DNA of 64,000 nucleotides from Pseudomonas fluorescens (GCF_902497855.1 NZ_CABVHU010000001.1:876595-940594); one strand, 5' to 3'; counted from the stretch's first letter, positions 42,516-53,201 are shown. The notes: generated by a model not told the origin, from the sequence alone. Numbers and translations: made by a program.

Positions 42516-43817
42516 ATGTTCAGGATCCTGTTTCGCCTGTACCTGGTGACCATCGTCTCGTTCAGCGCGGCGATCTACTTGGTGCCGGACCTGGTGATCA
42601 AGGTCTTTCACGAGCGTTTCCTCACGTACAACCTCGACTATTCCCGAGGCCTGCAGACCCTCATCGTCAAACAGTTCCATTCCGTGCCCCCGGCGCAATG
42701 GCCGGCCCTGGCGGCGGAAATGGACAGGGAGTTCCAACCGCTGCACATCGTGCTGAGCGGCAACGACGACGCCGACTTCACCCCCGATGAACGGCAACGT
42801 CTGCAGCGCGGCGAGAACGTCGTGCGCATTGGCGACTGGGGCTGGCGCACCCTGGCGGTGTCGCCGCTGAACGAGCGCACGGTGGTGAAAATGGTGGTGC
42901 CGCCGGACCCGACGGACGTCAGTTTGCTGTACTGGAGCATCAACGTGCTGATCGGCGCGACCATGCTCGCCTGCCTGCTGCTGTGGCTGCGCCCGCACTG
43001 GCGCGACCTGGAGCGCCTCAAGGGCACGGCGGAACGCTTCGGCAAGGGCCAGTTGAGCGAACGCACACGAATTGCCTCCAGCTCCAACATCGGCAGCCTG
43101 GCCAACGTGTTCGACACCATGGCCGGCGACATCGAGAACCTGCTCAACCAGCAGCGGGACTTGCTCAATGCCGTCTCCCACGAGTTGCGCACGCCCCTGA
43201 CGCGCCTGGATTTCGGTTTGGCCCTGGCGCTGTCGGATGACCTGCCGGCCGCCAGCCGCGAGCGCCTGCAAGGTCTGGTGGCACACATCCGCGAACTCGA
43301 TGAGCTGGTGCTGGAGTTGCTGTCCTACAGCCGCCTGCAAAATCCGGCACGGCTGCCAGAGCGGGTCGACGTCTCGCTGGATGAATTCATCGACAGCGTC
43401 CTTGGTAGCGTCGACGAAGAGCTGGAATCGCCGAACATCGTCATCGATGTATTGCTCCACGGCCAGCTCGAACGCTTCAGCCTCGACCCGCGCCTGACCG
43501 CCCGCGCCATTCAGAACCTGCTGCGCAACGCCATGCGCTACTGCGAAAAACGGATTCAGATCGGTGTACAGGTTGGCCCCAAGGGCTGTGAGATCTGGGT
43601 CGACGACGATGGCATCGGTATTCCCGACGATGAACGCGAGCGGATTTTCGAGCCGTTTTATCGCCTGGATCGCAGCCGGGATCGCGCCACGGGCGGTTTT
43701 GGCCTGGGATTGGCGATCAGTCGCCGGGCGCTGGAGGCTCAGGGTGGAACCCTGACCGTCGAGGCATCGCCGCTGGGCGGGGCGCGGTTCAGGTTGTGGT
43801 TGCCGACGCCTGCCTGA
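42516..43817 (+). CDS. Sensor histidine kinase (RstB-like)
   Basis: The 433-residue protein has two membrane helices (about 7-24 and 138-157) around a periplasmic sensor of about 110 residues, then HAMP (about 158-210), the phospho-acceptor H222 in NAVSHELRTPLTRLDF, and an ATPase domain with N-box LLRNAMRYC, DDDGIGIPDDE and GGFGLGLAISRR. It phosphorylates the adjoining OmpR-type regulator. The RstB-like arrangement is judged from size and the acidic periplasmic domain; the signal is unknown. Confidence 0.92.
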   Translation: MFRILFRLYLVTIVSFSAAIYLVPDLVIKVFHERFLTYNLDYSRGLQTLIVKQFHSVPPAQWPALAAEMDREFQPLHIVLSGNDDADFTPDERQRLQRGENVVRIGDWGWRTLAVSPLNERTVVKMVVPPDPTDVSLLYWSINVLIGATMLACLLLWLRPHWRDLERLKGTAERFGKGQLSERTRIASSSNIGSLANVFDTMAGDIENLLNQQRDLLNAVSHELRTPLTRLDFGLALALSDDLPAASRERLQGLVAHIRELDELVLELLSYSRLQNPARLPERVDVSLDEFIDSVLGSVDEELESPNIVIDVLLHGQLERFSLDPRLTARAIQNLLRNAMRYCEKRIQIGVQVGPKGCEIWVDDDGIGIPDDERERIFEPFYRLDRSRDRATGGFGLGLAISRRALEAQGGTLTVEASPLGGARFRLWLPTPA

Positions 43818-43847
43818 TCCTCTCGCTTGATGCGGCGTTCATCAGGC

Positions 43848-44010
43848 CGCCTTCGCCGGCAAGCCGGTCTCCCACATTGGATCTTCGCCTGACTCGGGAT
43901 GTGTGTACGCCCCGGTCCCCTGTAGGAGCCAGGCTTGCCGGCGAAGAACGATACGCGGTATTGCTGATACTCCGCGGTGCCCCGTTCGCGGGCAAGCCTC
44001 GCTCCTACAG
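43848..44010. repeat. Cluster of three REP units
   Basis: Three arms follow one another: CCGCCTTCGCCGGCAAGCCG, TGTAGGAGCCAGGCTTGCCG and CGCGGGCAAGCCTCGCTCCT. The first and second form an inverted pair; the third pairs with the second. The first arm has an altered end (GGTCTCCCAC). Confidence 0.85.
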
Positions 44011-44119
44011 GTGAAGAGGCCCTGTCAATCGACATCAATGCCGGATGTCCGACCTGAAGGGCGTCGACTCAACCACCCGACCAAGGGTTTGTCGATGGCT
44101 TGTGCCTGAGCGATCAACG

Positions 44120-44145
44120 CTATACTGTATATCCAAACAGTATAG
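44120..44145. promoter_or_regulatory. LexA (SOS) box upstream of the radical SAM operon
   Basis: CTATACTG and CAGTATAG form perfect 8-bp inverted arms around 10 bp, and the core CTGTATATCCAAACAG (44125-44140) fits the LexA consensus CTG-N10-CAG of gamma-proteobacteria. The site is 11 bp before the start codon of the radical SAM gene, where LexA would block transcription or early initiation. Confidence 0.85.
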
Positions 44146-44156
44146 GGCCTGCCCCC

Positions 44157-45377
44157 ATGGAACTCATCGACAAGCTCGGCATTCTCGCCGACGCTGCCAA
44201 ATACGACGCCTCCTGCGCCAGCAGCGGCGCGCCGAAGCGCAGCTCCGAGGGCAAAAGCGGCCTGGGCTCGACCGATGGCATGGGCATCTGCCACAGCTAT
44301 ACCCCGGACGGGCGCTGCGTCTCGTTGCTGAAGATCCTGCTGACCAACTTCTGTCTCTACGACTGCCAATACTGCGTCAACCGGCGTTCCAGCGACGTGC
44401 CTCGCGCCCGGTTTACCCCGGAAGAAGTGGTCACGCTGACCATGGACTTCTACCGGCGCAATTGCGTCAGTGGGCTGTTTCTCAGCTCCGGGATCATTCG
44501 CTCGGCGGACTACACCATGGAGCAGTTGACTCGCGTGGCCAGGTTGTTGCGTGAAGACCACGAGTTTCGCGGTTACATCCACCTCAAGACCATTCCCGAA
44601 GCCGACCCTGCGCTGATTGAGGAAGCGGGGCGTTATGCCGATCGATTGAGCGTCAACATCGAGTTGCCCACCGATGCCAGCCTGCAGACCCTGGCCCCGG
44701 AAAAACACCTGGGCTCGATCAGGCTGGCGATGCAGACGATCTACACCGGTGAGCAAACCGTGCTCAACGAACCGCGCGCACCGAAATTCGCCCCCGCCGG
44801 GCAGAGCACGCAGATGATCGTCGGTGCCGACGACACCGACGACAGCACCATTCTTCACAGCGCCCAGGCGTTGTACGGCAACTACCGTTTGCGTCGGGTC
44901 TATTACTCGGCGTTCAGTCCGATCCCCAACAGCCCGAAGAGCGTGCCGCTGGCCGCGCCGCCGCTGATGCGCGAGCACCGTTTGTATCAGGCCGATTTCC
45001 TGCTGCGCAGTTACGGCTTCACGGCGGGCGAATTGTTCCAGGGGCCTGGACATCTGGCACTCGACATCGACCCGAAACTGGCCTGGGCGCTGGAGCACCG
45101 TGAGGTGTTTCCGCTGGACCTGAACCGAGCCGAGGCGTCATTGATCTCGCGAGTTCCCGGGATTGGCCTGCGCACCACCGAACGGCTGGTTGAACTGCGG
45201 CGTCAGCGGCGGATTCGCTACGAAGACCTGGCCCGTATGCGCTGCGTGCTGGCCAAGGCCAAGCCGTTCATCATCACCAGCGATTACCACCCGCAGCAGG
45301 CTGAAGTGACGAGCCACTTGCTGTATCAGCAACTGCGGGACCGGCCGCAACCGCAGCAAATGGGATTGTGGGGATGA
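44157..45377 (+). CDS. Putative DNA modification/repair radical SAM protein (TIGR03916-type)
   Basis: The 406-residue protein has a radical SAM cluster motif C66-x3-C70-x2-C73 in TNFCLYDCQYCVNRR, SAM-binding segments (FLSSGIIRSADYT, GYIHLKTIPEAD, RLSVNIELPTD), and a C-terminal helix-hairpin-helix (ASLISRVPGIGLRTTERLVE, about 328-347) that implies DNA binding. This layout is that of the family named 'putative DNA modification/repair radical SAM protein', usually encoded next to TIGR03915 or UDG-like genes. Its reaction is unknown to me. A LexA box directly precedes it, and it overlaps the next gene by ATGA. A damage-induced DNA repair or modification role is inferred. Confidence 0.9.
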   Translation: MELIDKLGILADAAKYDASCASSGAPKRSSEGKSGLGSTDGMGICHSYTPDGRCVSLLKILLTNFCLYDCQYCVNRRSSDVPRARFTPEEVVTLTMDFYRRNCVSGLFLSSGIIRSADYTMEQLTRVARLLREDHEFRGYIHLKTIPEADPALIEEAGRYADRLSVNIELPTDASLQTLAPEKHLGSIRLAMQTIYTGEQTVLNEPRAPKFAPAGQSTQMIVGADDTDDSTILHSAQALYGNYRLRRVYYSAFSPIPNSPKSVPLAAPPLMREHRLYQADFLLRSYGFTAGELFQGPGHLALDIDPKLAWALEHREVFPLDLNRAEASLISRVPGIGLRTTERLVELRRQRRIRYEDLARMRCVLAKAKPFIITSDYHPQQAEVTSHLLYQQLRDRPQPQQMGLWG

Positions 45378-46216
45378 TCAGCCTCGATTGCGACGACCTG
45401 TTCGACACCTGGCGTACACAGGCGCGTTGGCTGCTCAGCCATGGTGTCGACCCCAGCCTGGTGAGCTGGGCCAATGAAGGCGTGGCCGACCTGTTTGCCA
45501 GCGATAATGAACTGCCCGAAACCCAAGGGCCTTATCAGGCGCGTGTCCCGAGAGCGCTATTGGACACGCTGGAGCGCGCCGCCCGCTATCGCGGCGATCA
45601 GCGCTGGAGTCTGCTGTACGAAGTATTGTGGCGGGTCAGTCATGGTGATCGCACCGCGATGCTGGCAGGGGACCCTCTTGGCAGTGAATTTCAGAGAAGA
45701 ATCAAGCAGATACAACACGAAGCTCATCATCTACATGCATTCGTTCGTTTCGTCGCGTTACCGGAAAGCGACGGCCCGCACTACGTCGCCTGGCACGAAC
45801 CGGCCCATGACATCTTGCACAGTGCCAGTGAGCATTTCATCGGTCGGATGGGCCGGCACCGCTGGCTGATTGCGACGCCTCGGGACGGGGTTTATTACGA
45901 TGGCGAGCAGTTGATCCACCATCGGCAATGCCCGCTCGAATGGCAGCAACTGGCGCAAAATGCCGAGGATCCGCACAGCGACATGTGGTTGACGTACTAC
46001 AGCCACATCTTCAACCCGGCGCGGCTGAACCCGAAAGTCATGCAGGGGCATTTACCGGCACGCTTCTGGAAAAACCTGCCCGAGGGAGCGCTGATACCGG
46101 GATTGATCACCCAGGCGCGGACCGGCAAGCAGCAGGACGGTCAGGCCATTGGCATCAAGGGCAGGGGTGGCAAGCGAATCGCTGCGCGAGTCATCGGGCG
46201 TGACCTCGACGCGTAA
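45374..46216 (+). CDS. TIGR03915-type putative DNA metabolism protein (no UDG domain)
   Basis: The 280-residue protein has the conserved blocks of the family paired with the radical SAM protein: HHLHAFVRFVALPESDGPHY, WHEPAHDILHSASEHFIGRM, RHRWLIATPRDGVYYDGEQL, and DMWLTYYSHIFNPARLNPK. In many bacteria this domain is fused to a uracil-DNA-glycosylase-like domain; here the protein ends with a short basic tail (IKGRGGKRIAARVIGRD) and no UDG part. The start overlaps the radical SAM stop by four bases, implying translational coupling. Molecular function is unknown; the pairing suggests substrate recognition or processing for the radical SAM enzyme. Confidence 0.85.
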   Translation: MISLDCDDLFDTWRTQARWLLSHGVDPSLVSWANEGVADLFASDNELPETQGPYQARVPRALLDTLERAARYRGDQRWSLLYEVLWRVSHGDRTAMLAGDPLGSEFQRRIKQIQHEAHHLHAFVRFVALPESDGPHYVAWHEPAHDILHSASEHFIGRMGRHRWLIATPRDGVYYDGEQLIHHRQCPLEWQQLAQNAEDPHSDMWLTYYSHIFNPARLNPKVMQGHLPARFWKNLPEGALIPGLITQARTGKQQDGQAIGIKGRGGKRIAARVIGRDLDA

Positions 46217-46250
46217 AAAAGCCCCCCATCGCCAATGCGATGGAGGGCTT
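46215..46250 (-). terminator. Terminator of ilvE (also at the end of the radical SAM operon)
   Basis: On the minus strand GCCCTCCATCGC ATTG GCGATGGGGGGC is followed by TTTTTT. It lies 21 bp past the ilvE stop and immediately after the plus-strand operon. Confidence 0.85.
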
Positions 46251-46270
46251 CGATACAACGGGAGGTCAGG

Positions 46271-47290
46271 TCAAACCTTGACGATCCAGCCTGCTGGCGC
46301 CTCGACGTCGCCGGTCTGCACGCCCGTCAGCTCTTTGTAGAGCTTCTGAGTGATCGGGCCGACGTCGGTTTCGCTGTGGAACACGTGCAGCTTGTCGTTG
46401 TAGCTGATGCCGCCGATCGGCGTGATCACCGCGGCAGTCCCGCAGGCGCCGGCTTCCTTGAAGTCGGACAGCTTGTCGATGAACACGTCGCCTTCGATCA
46501 CTTCCAGGCCCAGACGGGATTTGGCCAGTTCGATCAACGACAGGCGGGTGATGCCTGGCAGCACCGACGGCGAGTTCGGGGTCACGAACTTGTTGTCGTG
46601 GGTGATCCCGAAGAAGTTGGCCGAACCAACTTCCTCGATTTTGGTGTGGGTCATCGGGTCCAGGTAGATGCAGTCGGCAAAATGCGCCTTCTTGGCCTGG
46701 GAGCCCGGCATCAGGCTGGCGGCGTAGTTGCCACCGACCTTGGCCGCACCGGTGCCTTGTGGGGCTGCGCGGTCGTAGCTGGAGATCAGGAAATTGTGCG
46801 GGGTCAGGCCGCCCTTGAAGTAGGCGCCGACCGGGATGCAGAAGATCGAGAAGATGAACTCGGGGGCGGTACGCACGCCGATGTTGTCACCCACGCCGAT
46901 CACGAAGGGACGCAGGTACAGCGCGCCGCCGGTGCCGTAAGGCGGGATGAAACGCTCGTTGGCGCGGACCACGTCCTTGCAGGCTTCGATGAACTGCTCG
47001 GTGGACACCTGCGGCATCAGCAGGCGCGCGCAACTGCGCTGCATGCGCGCGGCGTTCTGGTCCGGGCGGAACAGGTTGATCGAGCCGTCCTTGCAACGGT
47101 AGGCCTTCAGGCCTTCGAAGCATTGCTGGCCATAGTGAAGGGCAGTGGAGCCTTCGCTGATGTGCAGCACGTTGTCTTCGGTCAGGGTGCCTGTGTCCCA
47201 CTCGCCATTACGCCAGTGCGACAAATAGCGCTTGTCGGTCTTGATGTAGTCAAAACCCAGCTTGTCCCAATTGATGCTTTCGTTACCCAT
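46271..47290 (-). CDS. ilvE: Branched-chain amino acid aminotransferase
   Basis: This fold-type IV PLP enzyme interconverts Leu, Ile, Val and their keto acids. The 339-residue frame is of the longer type: ALHYGQQCFEGLKAYRCKDG near the start, PYGTGGALYLRPFVIGVGDN, AKVGGNYAASLMPG (PLP lysine region), EEVGSANFFGI and EAGACGTAAVITPIGG. It is the first step of branched-chain amino-acid breakdown, and the bkd operon for the next step lies 250 bp upstream on the same strand, but REP sequence and separate ends suggest independent transcription. Confidence 0.95.
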   Translation of the reverse strand: MGNESINWDKLGFDYIKTDKRYLSHWRNGEWDTGTLTEDNVLHISEGSTALHYGQQCFEGLKAYRCKDGSINLFRPDQNAARMQRSCARLLMPQVSTEQFIEACKDVVRANERFIPPYGTGGALYLRPFVIGVGDNIGVRTAPEFIFSIFCIPVGAYFKGGLTPHNFLISSYDRAAPQGTGAAKVGGNYAASLMPGSQAKKAHFADCIYLDPMTHTKIEEVGSANFFGITHDNKFVTPNSPSVLPGITRLSLIELAKSRLGLEVIEGDVFIDKLSDFKEAGACGTAAVITPIGGISYNDKLHVFHSETDVGPITQKLYKELTGVQTGDVEAPAGWIVKV

Positions 47291-47413
47291 GACACCCTCT
47301 ATCGCTTAACAACCGCCGAAACGGTTCAAGGCTTCTGACGTTTTTCTGGATGGGGACAACAATACTTCATTCCGGGCTCTTTTCGCAGCCCGGAATGCGA
47401 TCTCTCTCGCACT

Positions 47414-47521
47414 GATCGTTCCCACGCTCTGCGCGGGAATGCCTCAATGGACGCTCTGCGTCCGCTTCTGGGACGCGGAGCGTCCCGGGCTGCATTCCCA
47501 CGCGGAGCGTGGGGGACGATC
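47414..47521. repeat. REP element of the GTTCCCACGC family
   Basis: Outer arms GATCGTTCCCACGCTCTGCG and CGCGGAGCGTGGGGGACGATC-like end, with nested GACGCTCTGCGTC and GACGCGGAGCGTC hairpins. It lies between ilvE and lpdV. Confidence 0.9.
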
Positions 47522-47533
47522 CTGCGTCGGGTG

Positions 47534-48916
47534 TTAGAGGTGCAGCGCATGCCCCAACGCCCGCAACGCCGCTTCCTGCACCGCTTCGCCAAGCGTTGGA
47601 TGCGCATGGATCGTCCCGGCGATGTCTTCCAGCCGCGCACCCATTTCCAGGCTCTGGCCGAATGCGGTCGACAACTCCGAAACACCCACACCCACCGCCT
47701 GCCAGCCGACAATCACATGATTGTCACGCCGCGCCACGACCCGCACGAAGCCGCTTTTCGATTCCAGGGTCATCGCCCGACCGTTGGCTGCAAACGGGAA
47801 ACTCGACACAATGCAGTCCAGCCCCACAGCCTTGGCTTCGTCCGGCGTCTTGCCGACCACCACCAGCTCCGGGTCGGTGAAGCACACGGCAGCAATGGCG
47901 GTCGGGTTGAACTCGCGGGATTTACCGCTGATCAGCTCGGCCACCATCTCGCCCTGGGCCATGGCCCGGTGCGCGAGCATCGGTTCGCCGCTCAGGTCGC
48001 CGATGGCGTACACGTTGCGCATGCTGGTCTGGCAGCGGTTGTCGATCTTGATCGCCGAACCGTTCATGTCCAGCTGCAGCGCTTCGAGATTCCAGCCCTG
48101 GGTATTGGGTTTGCGACCGACGGCTACCAGCACCTGATCGGATTCCAGGTTCAAGGTCTCACCGTTTGGGTCAAGGACTTGCAATGTATTACCAGCAGAA
48201 TCAAAGCCTTGGACGCTATGCTTCAAGTAAAGCTTCACGCCGAGTCTTTTCAGTTCGTCATGCACGGGTTGGGTCAGTTCGGCGTCGTAGGCTGGCAGGA
48301 TGCGGTCTTGAGCTTCGACCACGCTGACGTCTGCGCCGAGCTTGCGATAGGCGATTCCCAGCTCCAGACCGATGTAACCGCCGCCGACCACGATCAGCCG
48401 TTTCGGCACGGAGGTCGGCGCCAGGGCTTCGGTGGAGGAGATAATCGGCCCGCCAATCGACAGCATCGGCAGGTTCACGCTTTTCGAGCCGGTGGCCAGC
48501 ACCAGGTGCTCGCACTGAATGCGCGTGTCGCCGACGTCGACCGTCTTGCCGTCGATGACCTTGGCCCAACCTTGGATCACCTGAATCTTGTGCTTCTTCA
48601 GCAGCGCCGAAACGCCAGTGGTCAGGCGATCAACGATGCCGTCCTTCCATTCGACGCTCTTGCCGATGTCGAGGGTGGGCGCCGATACGCTGATGCCCAG
48701 CGCCGAGTGCTGGCTGTGGTGTTGCGTCTGGTGAAACTGCTCGGCGACATGGATCAGCGCCTTGGACGGAATGCAGCCGATGTTCAGGCAAGTACCGCCT
48801 AACGATTCACCTTCCACCAGAATGGTCGGGATGCCCAGCTGGCCGGCACGGATCGCCGTCACATAACCGCCAGGGCCACCACCAATGATCAGCAGCGTGG
48901 TGTTCAAATTCTGCAT
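47534..48916 (-). CDS. lpdV: Dihydrolipoyl dehydrogenase of the branched-chain keto-acid complex (LpdV)
   Basis: E3 of the branched-chain 2-oxo acid dehydrogenase complex. The 460-residue frame has FAD motif [20 protein letters not shown], redox pair C43/C48 in [20 protein letters not shown] motif [20 protein letters not shown], and the C-terminal His-Glu in [14 protein letters not shown]. It is the last gene of bkdA1-bkdA2-bkdB-lpdV, only 3 bp after bkdB, so it is the operon-specific E3 rather than the general Lpd. Confidence 0.95.
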   Translation of the reverse strand: MQNLNTTLLIIGGGPGGYVTAIRAGQLGIPTILVEGESLGGTCLNIGCIPSKALIHVAEQFHQTQHHSQHSALGISVSAPTLDIGKSVEWKDGIVDRLTTGVSALLKKHKIQVIQGWAKVIDGKTVDVGDTRIQCEHLVLATGSKSVNLPMLSIGGPIISSTEALAPTSVPKRLIVVGGGYIGLELGIAYRKLGADVSVVEAQDRILPAYDAELTQPVHDELKRLGVKLYLKHSVQGFDSAGNTLQVLDPNGETLNLESDQVLVAVGRKPNTQGWNLEALQLDMNGSAIKIDNRCQTSMRNVYAIGDLSGEPMLAHRAMAQGEMVAELISGKSREFNPTAIAAVCFTDPELVVVGKTPDEAKAVGLDCIVSSFPFAANGRAMTLESKSGFVRVVARRDNHVIVGWQAVGVGVSELSTAFGQSLEMGARLEDIAGTIHAHPTLGEAVQEAALRALGHALHL

Positions 48917-48919
48917 GTC

Positions 48920-50194
48920 TTACTCCACAAACAAGGTGGCGGGTTGTTCGAGCAAGCCACGAACCGCCTGGATGAATTGCGCCGCGTCCATGCCGTCGAC
49001 CACGCGGTGATCGAAGGAGCTGGAAAGGTTCATCATCTTGCGAATCACGATCTGGCCTTTGACCACCATCGGGCGCTCGACGATTTTGTTCACGCCGACG
49101 ATCGCCACTTCTGGCAGGTTCAGCACCGGGGTGCTGACGATGCCGCCCAACGCGCCGAGGCTGGTCAGGGTGATGCTCGAGCCGGACAGTTCATCGCGGC
49201 TGGCCTTGCCGGTGCGCGCAGCGGTGGCCAGGCGCGAGATTTCCGTGGCGCTGTCCCACAGGCTACGGGCTTCGGCGTGCCGCACCACCGGCACCATCAA
49301 GCCAATGTCGGCCTGGGTGGCGATGCCCACGTGCACCGCGCCGAGGCGGGTGATGACCTGGGCTTCGTCGTCGTAACGGGCGTTGATCTGCGGGAAATCG
49401 CGCAGGGCGACGACCAGGGCGCGGACCAGGAACGGCAGCAACGTCAGCTTGCCGCGGGTCGCACCGTGTTTCTCGTTCAGGTGCGCGCGCAGTTCTTCCA
49501 CGGCGGTGACGTCGATTTCCTCGACATAGCTGAAATGAGCGGCGCGCTGGGTGGCATCCTGCATGCGCTGGGCGATCTTGCGGCGCATGCCGATGACTGG
49601 GATCTGTTCTTCATCGTTTCGCTGGGCGTAAGCGGCCGCCACGGACGACTGGGGCTGCTGACCCTGGGCCAGATACGTCTCAAGGTCTTCGTGCAACACG
49701 CGGCCAGCAGGGCCGGTGCCACGCACCAGACGTAACTCGATGCCCAGGTCCAGTGCATGTTTGCGTACGGCCGGGGAGGCCAGCGGGCGCTCATTGGCCT
49801 CGCGAGCCACCATCGGGCCCTGGCAAACGGCGGCTGGACGTGCTGCCGCAACCGGTTTGCTCTCGGTCACAGCTGCAGTCTTCGGCGCTACGACCGGCAC
49901 TTCTTTCACGGCAGCAACCGCCGGCTGAGCCGACTCTTTGACGTTGCCCGCGCCTTCGACTTCAATGCTGATCAGGATGCTGCCCACCGCCATGACTTCG
50001 CCAGGCTGTCCACCCAGCGCAATCACCTTGCCATGCACCGGGGACGGGATGTCGACCATCGCCTTGTCGGTCATGACATCGGCCAGCACCTGATCCTCGA
50101 CAACCATGTCGCCGACCTTGACGTGCCATACCGACAATTCAACTTCTGCAATGCCTTCACCAATGTCCGGCATTTTAATAACGTGCGTGCCCAT
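48920..50194 (-). CDS. bkdB: Branched-chain keto-acid dehydrogenase E2 (BkdB)
   Basis: Lipoamide acyltransferase core. The 424-residue protein has one N-terminal lipoyl domain with lipoyl lysine K44 in VMTDKAMVDIPSP, an Ala/Pro-rich linker, a peripheral-subunit-binding domain (ASPAVRKHALDLGIELRLVR), and a catalytic domain ending in SSFDHRVVDGMDAAQFIQAV with the active-site His and Asp. Start directly abuts the bkdA2 stop. It transfers branched acyl groups to CoA. Confidence 0.96.
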   Translation of the reverse strand: MGTHVIKMPDIGEGIAEVELSVWHVKVGDMVVEDQVLADVMTDKAMVDIPSPVHGKVIALGGQPGEVMAVGSILISIEVEGAGNVKESAQPAVAAVKEVPVVAPKTAAVTESKPVAAARPAAVCQGPMVAREANERPLASPAVRKHALDLGIELRLVRGTGPAGRVLHEDLETYLAQGQQPQSSVAAAYAQRNDEEQIPVIGMRRKIAQRMQDATQRAAHFSYVEEIDVTAVEELRAHLNEKHGATRGKLTLLPFLVRALVVALRDFPQINARYDDEAQVITRLGAVHVGIATQADIGLMVPVVRHAEARSLWDSATEISRLATAARTGKASRDELSGSSITLTSLGALGGIVSTPVLNLPEVAIVGVNKIVERPMVVKGQIVIRKMMNLSSSFDHRVVDGMDAAQFIQAVRGLLEQPATLFVE

Positions 50195-51253
50195 TCAGAC
50201 CTCCATGACCCGTTTCAACGCCGCGCCCACTCGGGACGGCCCAGGGAAATACGCCCACTCTTGCGCGTGCGGGTAGGGGGTGTCCCAGCCGGTGACGCGC
50301 TCGATTGGCGCTTCCAGGTAGTGGAAGCAGTGTTCCTGCACCAGGGCGACCAGTTCGGCACCGAAACCGCAGGTGCGGGTCGCTTCGTGAACGATGACGC
50401 AGCGTCCGGTTTTCTTCACCGACTTGACGATGGTGTCCAGGTCCAGCGGCCACAGGCTGCGCAGGTCGATGACTTCCGCGTCGATGCCGGTTTCTTCGGC
50501 GGCGACTTGTGACACGTAGACGGTGGTGCCGTACGTCAGGATAGTGACCGCCTTGCCCGGACGGGTGATGGCGGCAACGTCCAGCGGCACGGTGTAGTAA
50601 CCGTCCGGCACTTGGGCGGCCGGGTGTTTCGACCACGGGGTCACCGGGCGGTCGTGGTGACCGTCGAACGGGCCGTTGTACAGGCGTTTGGGCTCGAGGA
50701 AGATCACCGGATCATCGTTTTCGATGGAGGCGATCAGCAGGCCCTTGGCGTCGTAAGGGTTGGACGGCATGACCGTGCGCAGGCCGCAAACCTGGGTGAA
50801 CATCGCTTCGATGCTCTGGCTGTGGGTCTGGCCGCCGTAGATGCCGCCGCCGCAGGGCATGCGCAGGGTCATCGGTGCGGTGAACTCGCCGGCCGAGCGA
50901 TAGCGCAGGCGGGCGGCTTCGGAAATGATCTGGTCCGAAGCCGGGTAGACGTAGTCGGCGAACTGGATTTCGGCCACCGGCCGCAAACCGTAGGCGCCCA
51001 TGCCCACGGCGACGCCGACGATGCCGCTTTCGGAGATCGGCGCGTCGAACACCCGTGAGGTGCCGTACTTGGTCTGCAGGCCTTCGGTGCAACGGAACAC
51101 GCCGCCGAAGTAGCCCACGTCCTGGCCGAATACGACGACGTTGTCATCACGCTCAAGCATCACATCCATGGCCGAGCGCAGGGCCTGGATCATGGTCATG
51201 GTGGTCGTGGTCATGGCGGTATCCAGCTTGAGGGTAGAGGTGTGATCGTTCAT
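50195..51253 (-). CDS. bkdA2: Branched-chain keto-acid dehydrogenase E1 beta (BkdA2)
   Basis: E1 beta subunit of the complex (352 residues). Family segments are TMTMIQALRSAMDVMLERDD, VVVFGQDVGYFGGVFRCTEG, FDAPISESGIVGVAVGMGAY, EIQFADYVYPASDQI and IVHEATRTCGFGAELVALVQ. The start overlaps by position with the end of bkdA1 (1-bp gap), and the sequence is very like the P. putida protein in my memory. It binds TPP with BkdA1. Confidence 0.96.
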   Translation of the reverse strand: MNDHTSTLKLDTAMTTTTMTMIQALRSAMDVMLERDDNVVVFGQDVGYFGGVFRCTEGLQTKYGTSRVFDAPISESGIVGVAVGMGAYGLRPVAEIQFADYVYPASDQIISEAARLRYRSAGEFTAPMTLRMPCGGGIYGGQTHSQSIEAMFTQVCGLRTVMPSNPYDAKGLLIASIENDDPVIFLEPKRLYNGPFDGHHDRPVTPWSKHPAAQVPDGYYTVPLDVAAITRPGKAVTILTYGTTVYVSQVAAEETGIDAEVIDLRSLWPLDLDTIVKSVKKTGRCVIVHEATRTCGFGAELVALVQEHCFHYLEAPIERVTGWDTPYPHAQEWAYFPGPSRVGAALKRVMEV

Positions 51254-51254
51254 G

Positions 51255-52535
<1,281 letters not shown>

Positions 52536-52537
52536 TC

Positions 52538-52555
52538 ATTCTCCTGTAGGAGAAT
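52538..52555. promoter_or_regulatory. 18-bp palindrome in the bkdR–bkdA1 interval
   Basis: ATTCTCCT-GT-AGGAGAAT is a perfect inverted repeat, about 48 bp upstream of bkdA1. It may be a BkdR (Lrp-type) contact or part of the bkd leader. Lrp-family sites are usually more degenerate, so this is tentative. Confidence 0.4.
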
Positions 52556-52676
52556 TCTTGTCCTACAACAATCATAGGCCGGGGCAAGGAGAATATTTCT
52601 CTGTCTTTCGTTGCACTTGCAGTCATTTGAGGATAAAAAATCTGCATAAACATAAAATCACAGGTGTTTTTGTCTC

Positions 52677-53165
52677 ATGCGCAAATTGGACCGTACCGAT
52701 ATCGGCATTTTGAACAGCCTGCAGGAGAATGCGCGGATCACCAACGCCGACCTCGCACGCTCGGTCAACCTGTCGCCGACACCCTGCTTCAACCGGGTCA
52801 AGGCGATGGAAGAACTGGGGCTGATTCGCGAACAGGTCACCCTGCTGGATGCCGATCTGCTGGGACTGCACGTGAATGTGTTCATTCATGTCAGCCTGGA
52901 GAAACAGGTGGAGGAGGCGCTGCAGCATTTCGAAGAGGCGATCTCGGATCGCCCGGAAGTCATGGAGTGCTACCTGATGGCCGGCGACCCGGACTATTTG
53001 ATTCGGGTGCTGGTGCCGACCATTCAGTCGCTTGAGCGCTTCATGATGGACTTTCTGACCAAGGTGCCGGGGGTGGCCAACATCCGGTCGAGCTTTGCGC
53101 TCAAGCAGGTGCGCTACAAGACGGCGCTGCCGTTGCCGGCGAATGGGTTGACGCTGGGTAATTGA
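52677..53165 (+). CDS. bkdR: Lrp/AsnC-family activator BkdR
   Basis: The 162-residue protein has an N-terminal HTH ([39 protein letters not shown]) and a C-terminal RAM domain ([20 protein letters not shown]). P. putida BkdR activates the bkd operon in response to branched-chain amino acids. The divergent location next to bkdA1 supports the same role here. Confidence 0.95.
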   Translation: MRKLDRTDIGILNSLQENARITNADLARSVNLSPTPCFNRVKAMEELGLIREQVTLLDADLLGLHVNVFIHVSLEKQVEEALQHFEEAISDRPEVMECYLMAGDPDYLIRVLVPTIQSLERFMMDFLTKVPGVANIRSSFALKQVRYKTALPLPANGLTLGN

Positions 53166-53201
53166 CCTATAAACCGCCGGGTATGCAACACCGCAGACCC
53201 T

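Noticed and set aside
43848..44010. Repeated GTAGGAGC/GCTCCTAC units considered as a CRISPR-like array
   Set aside because: The units are inverted pairs with imperfect arms and irregular spacing, have no cas genes nearby, and match the REP/REPIN elements across the window.
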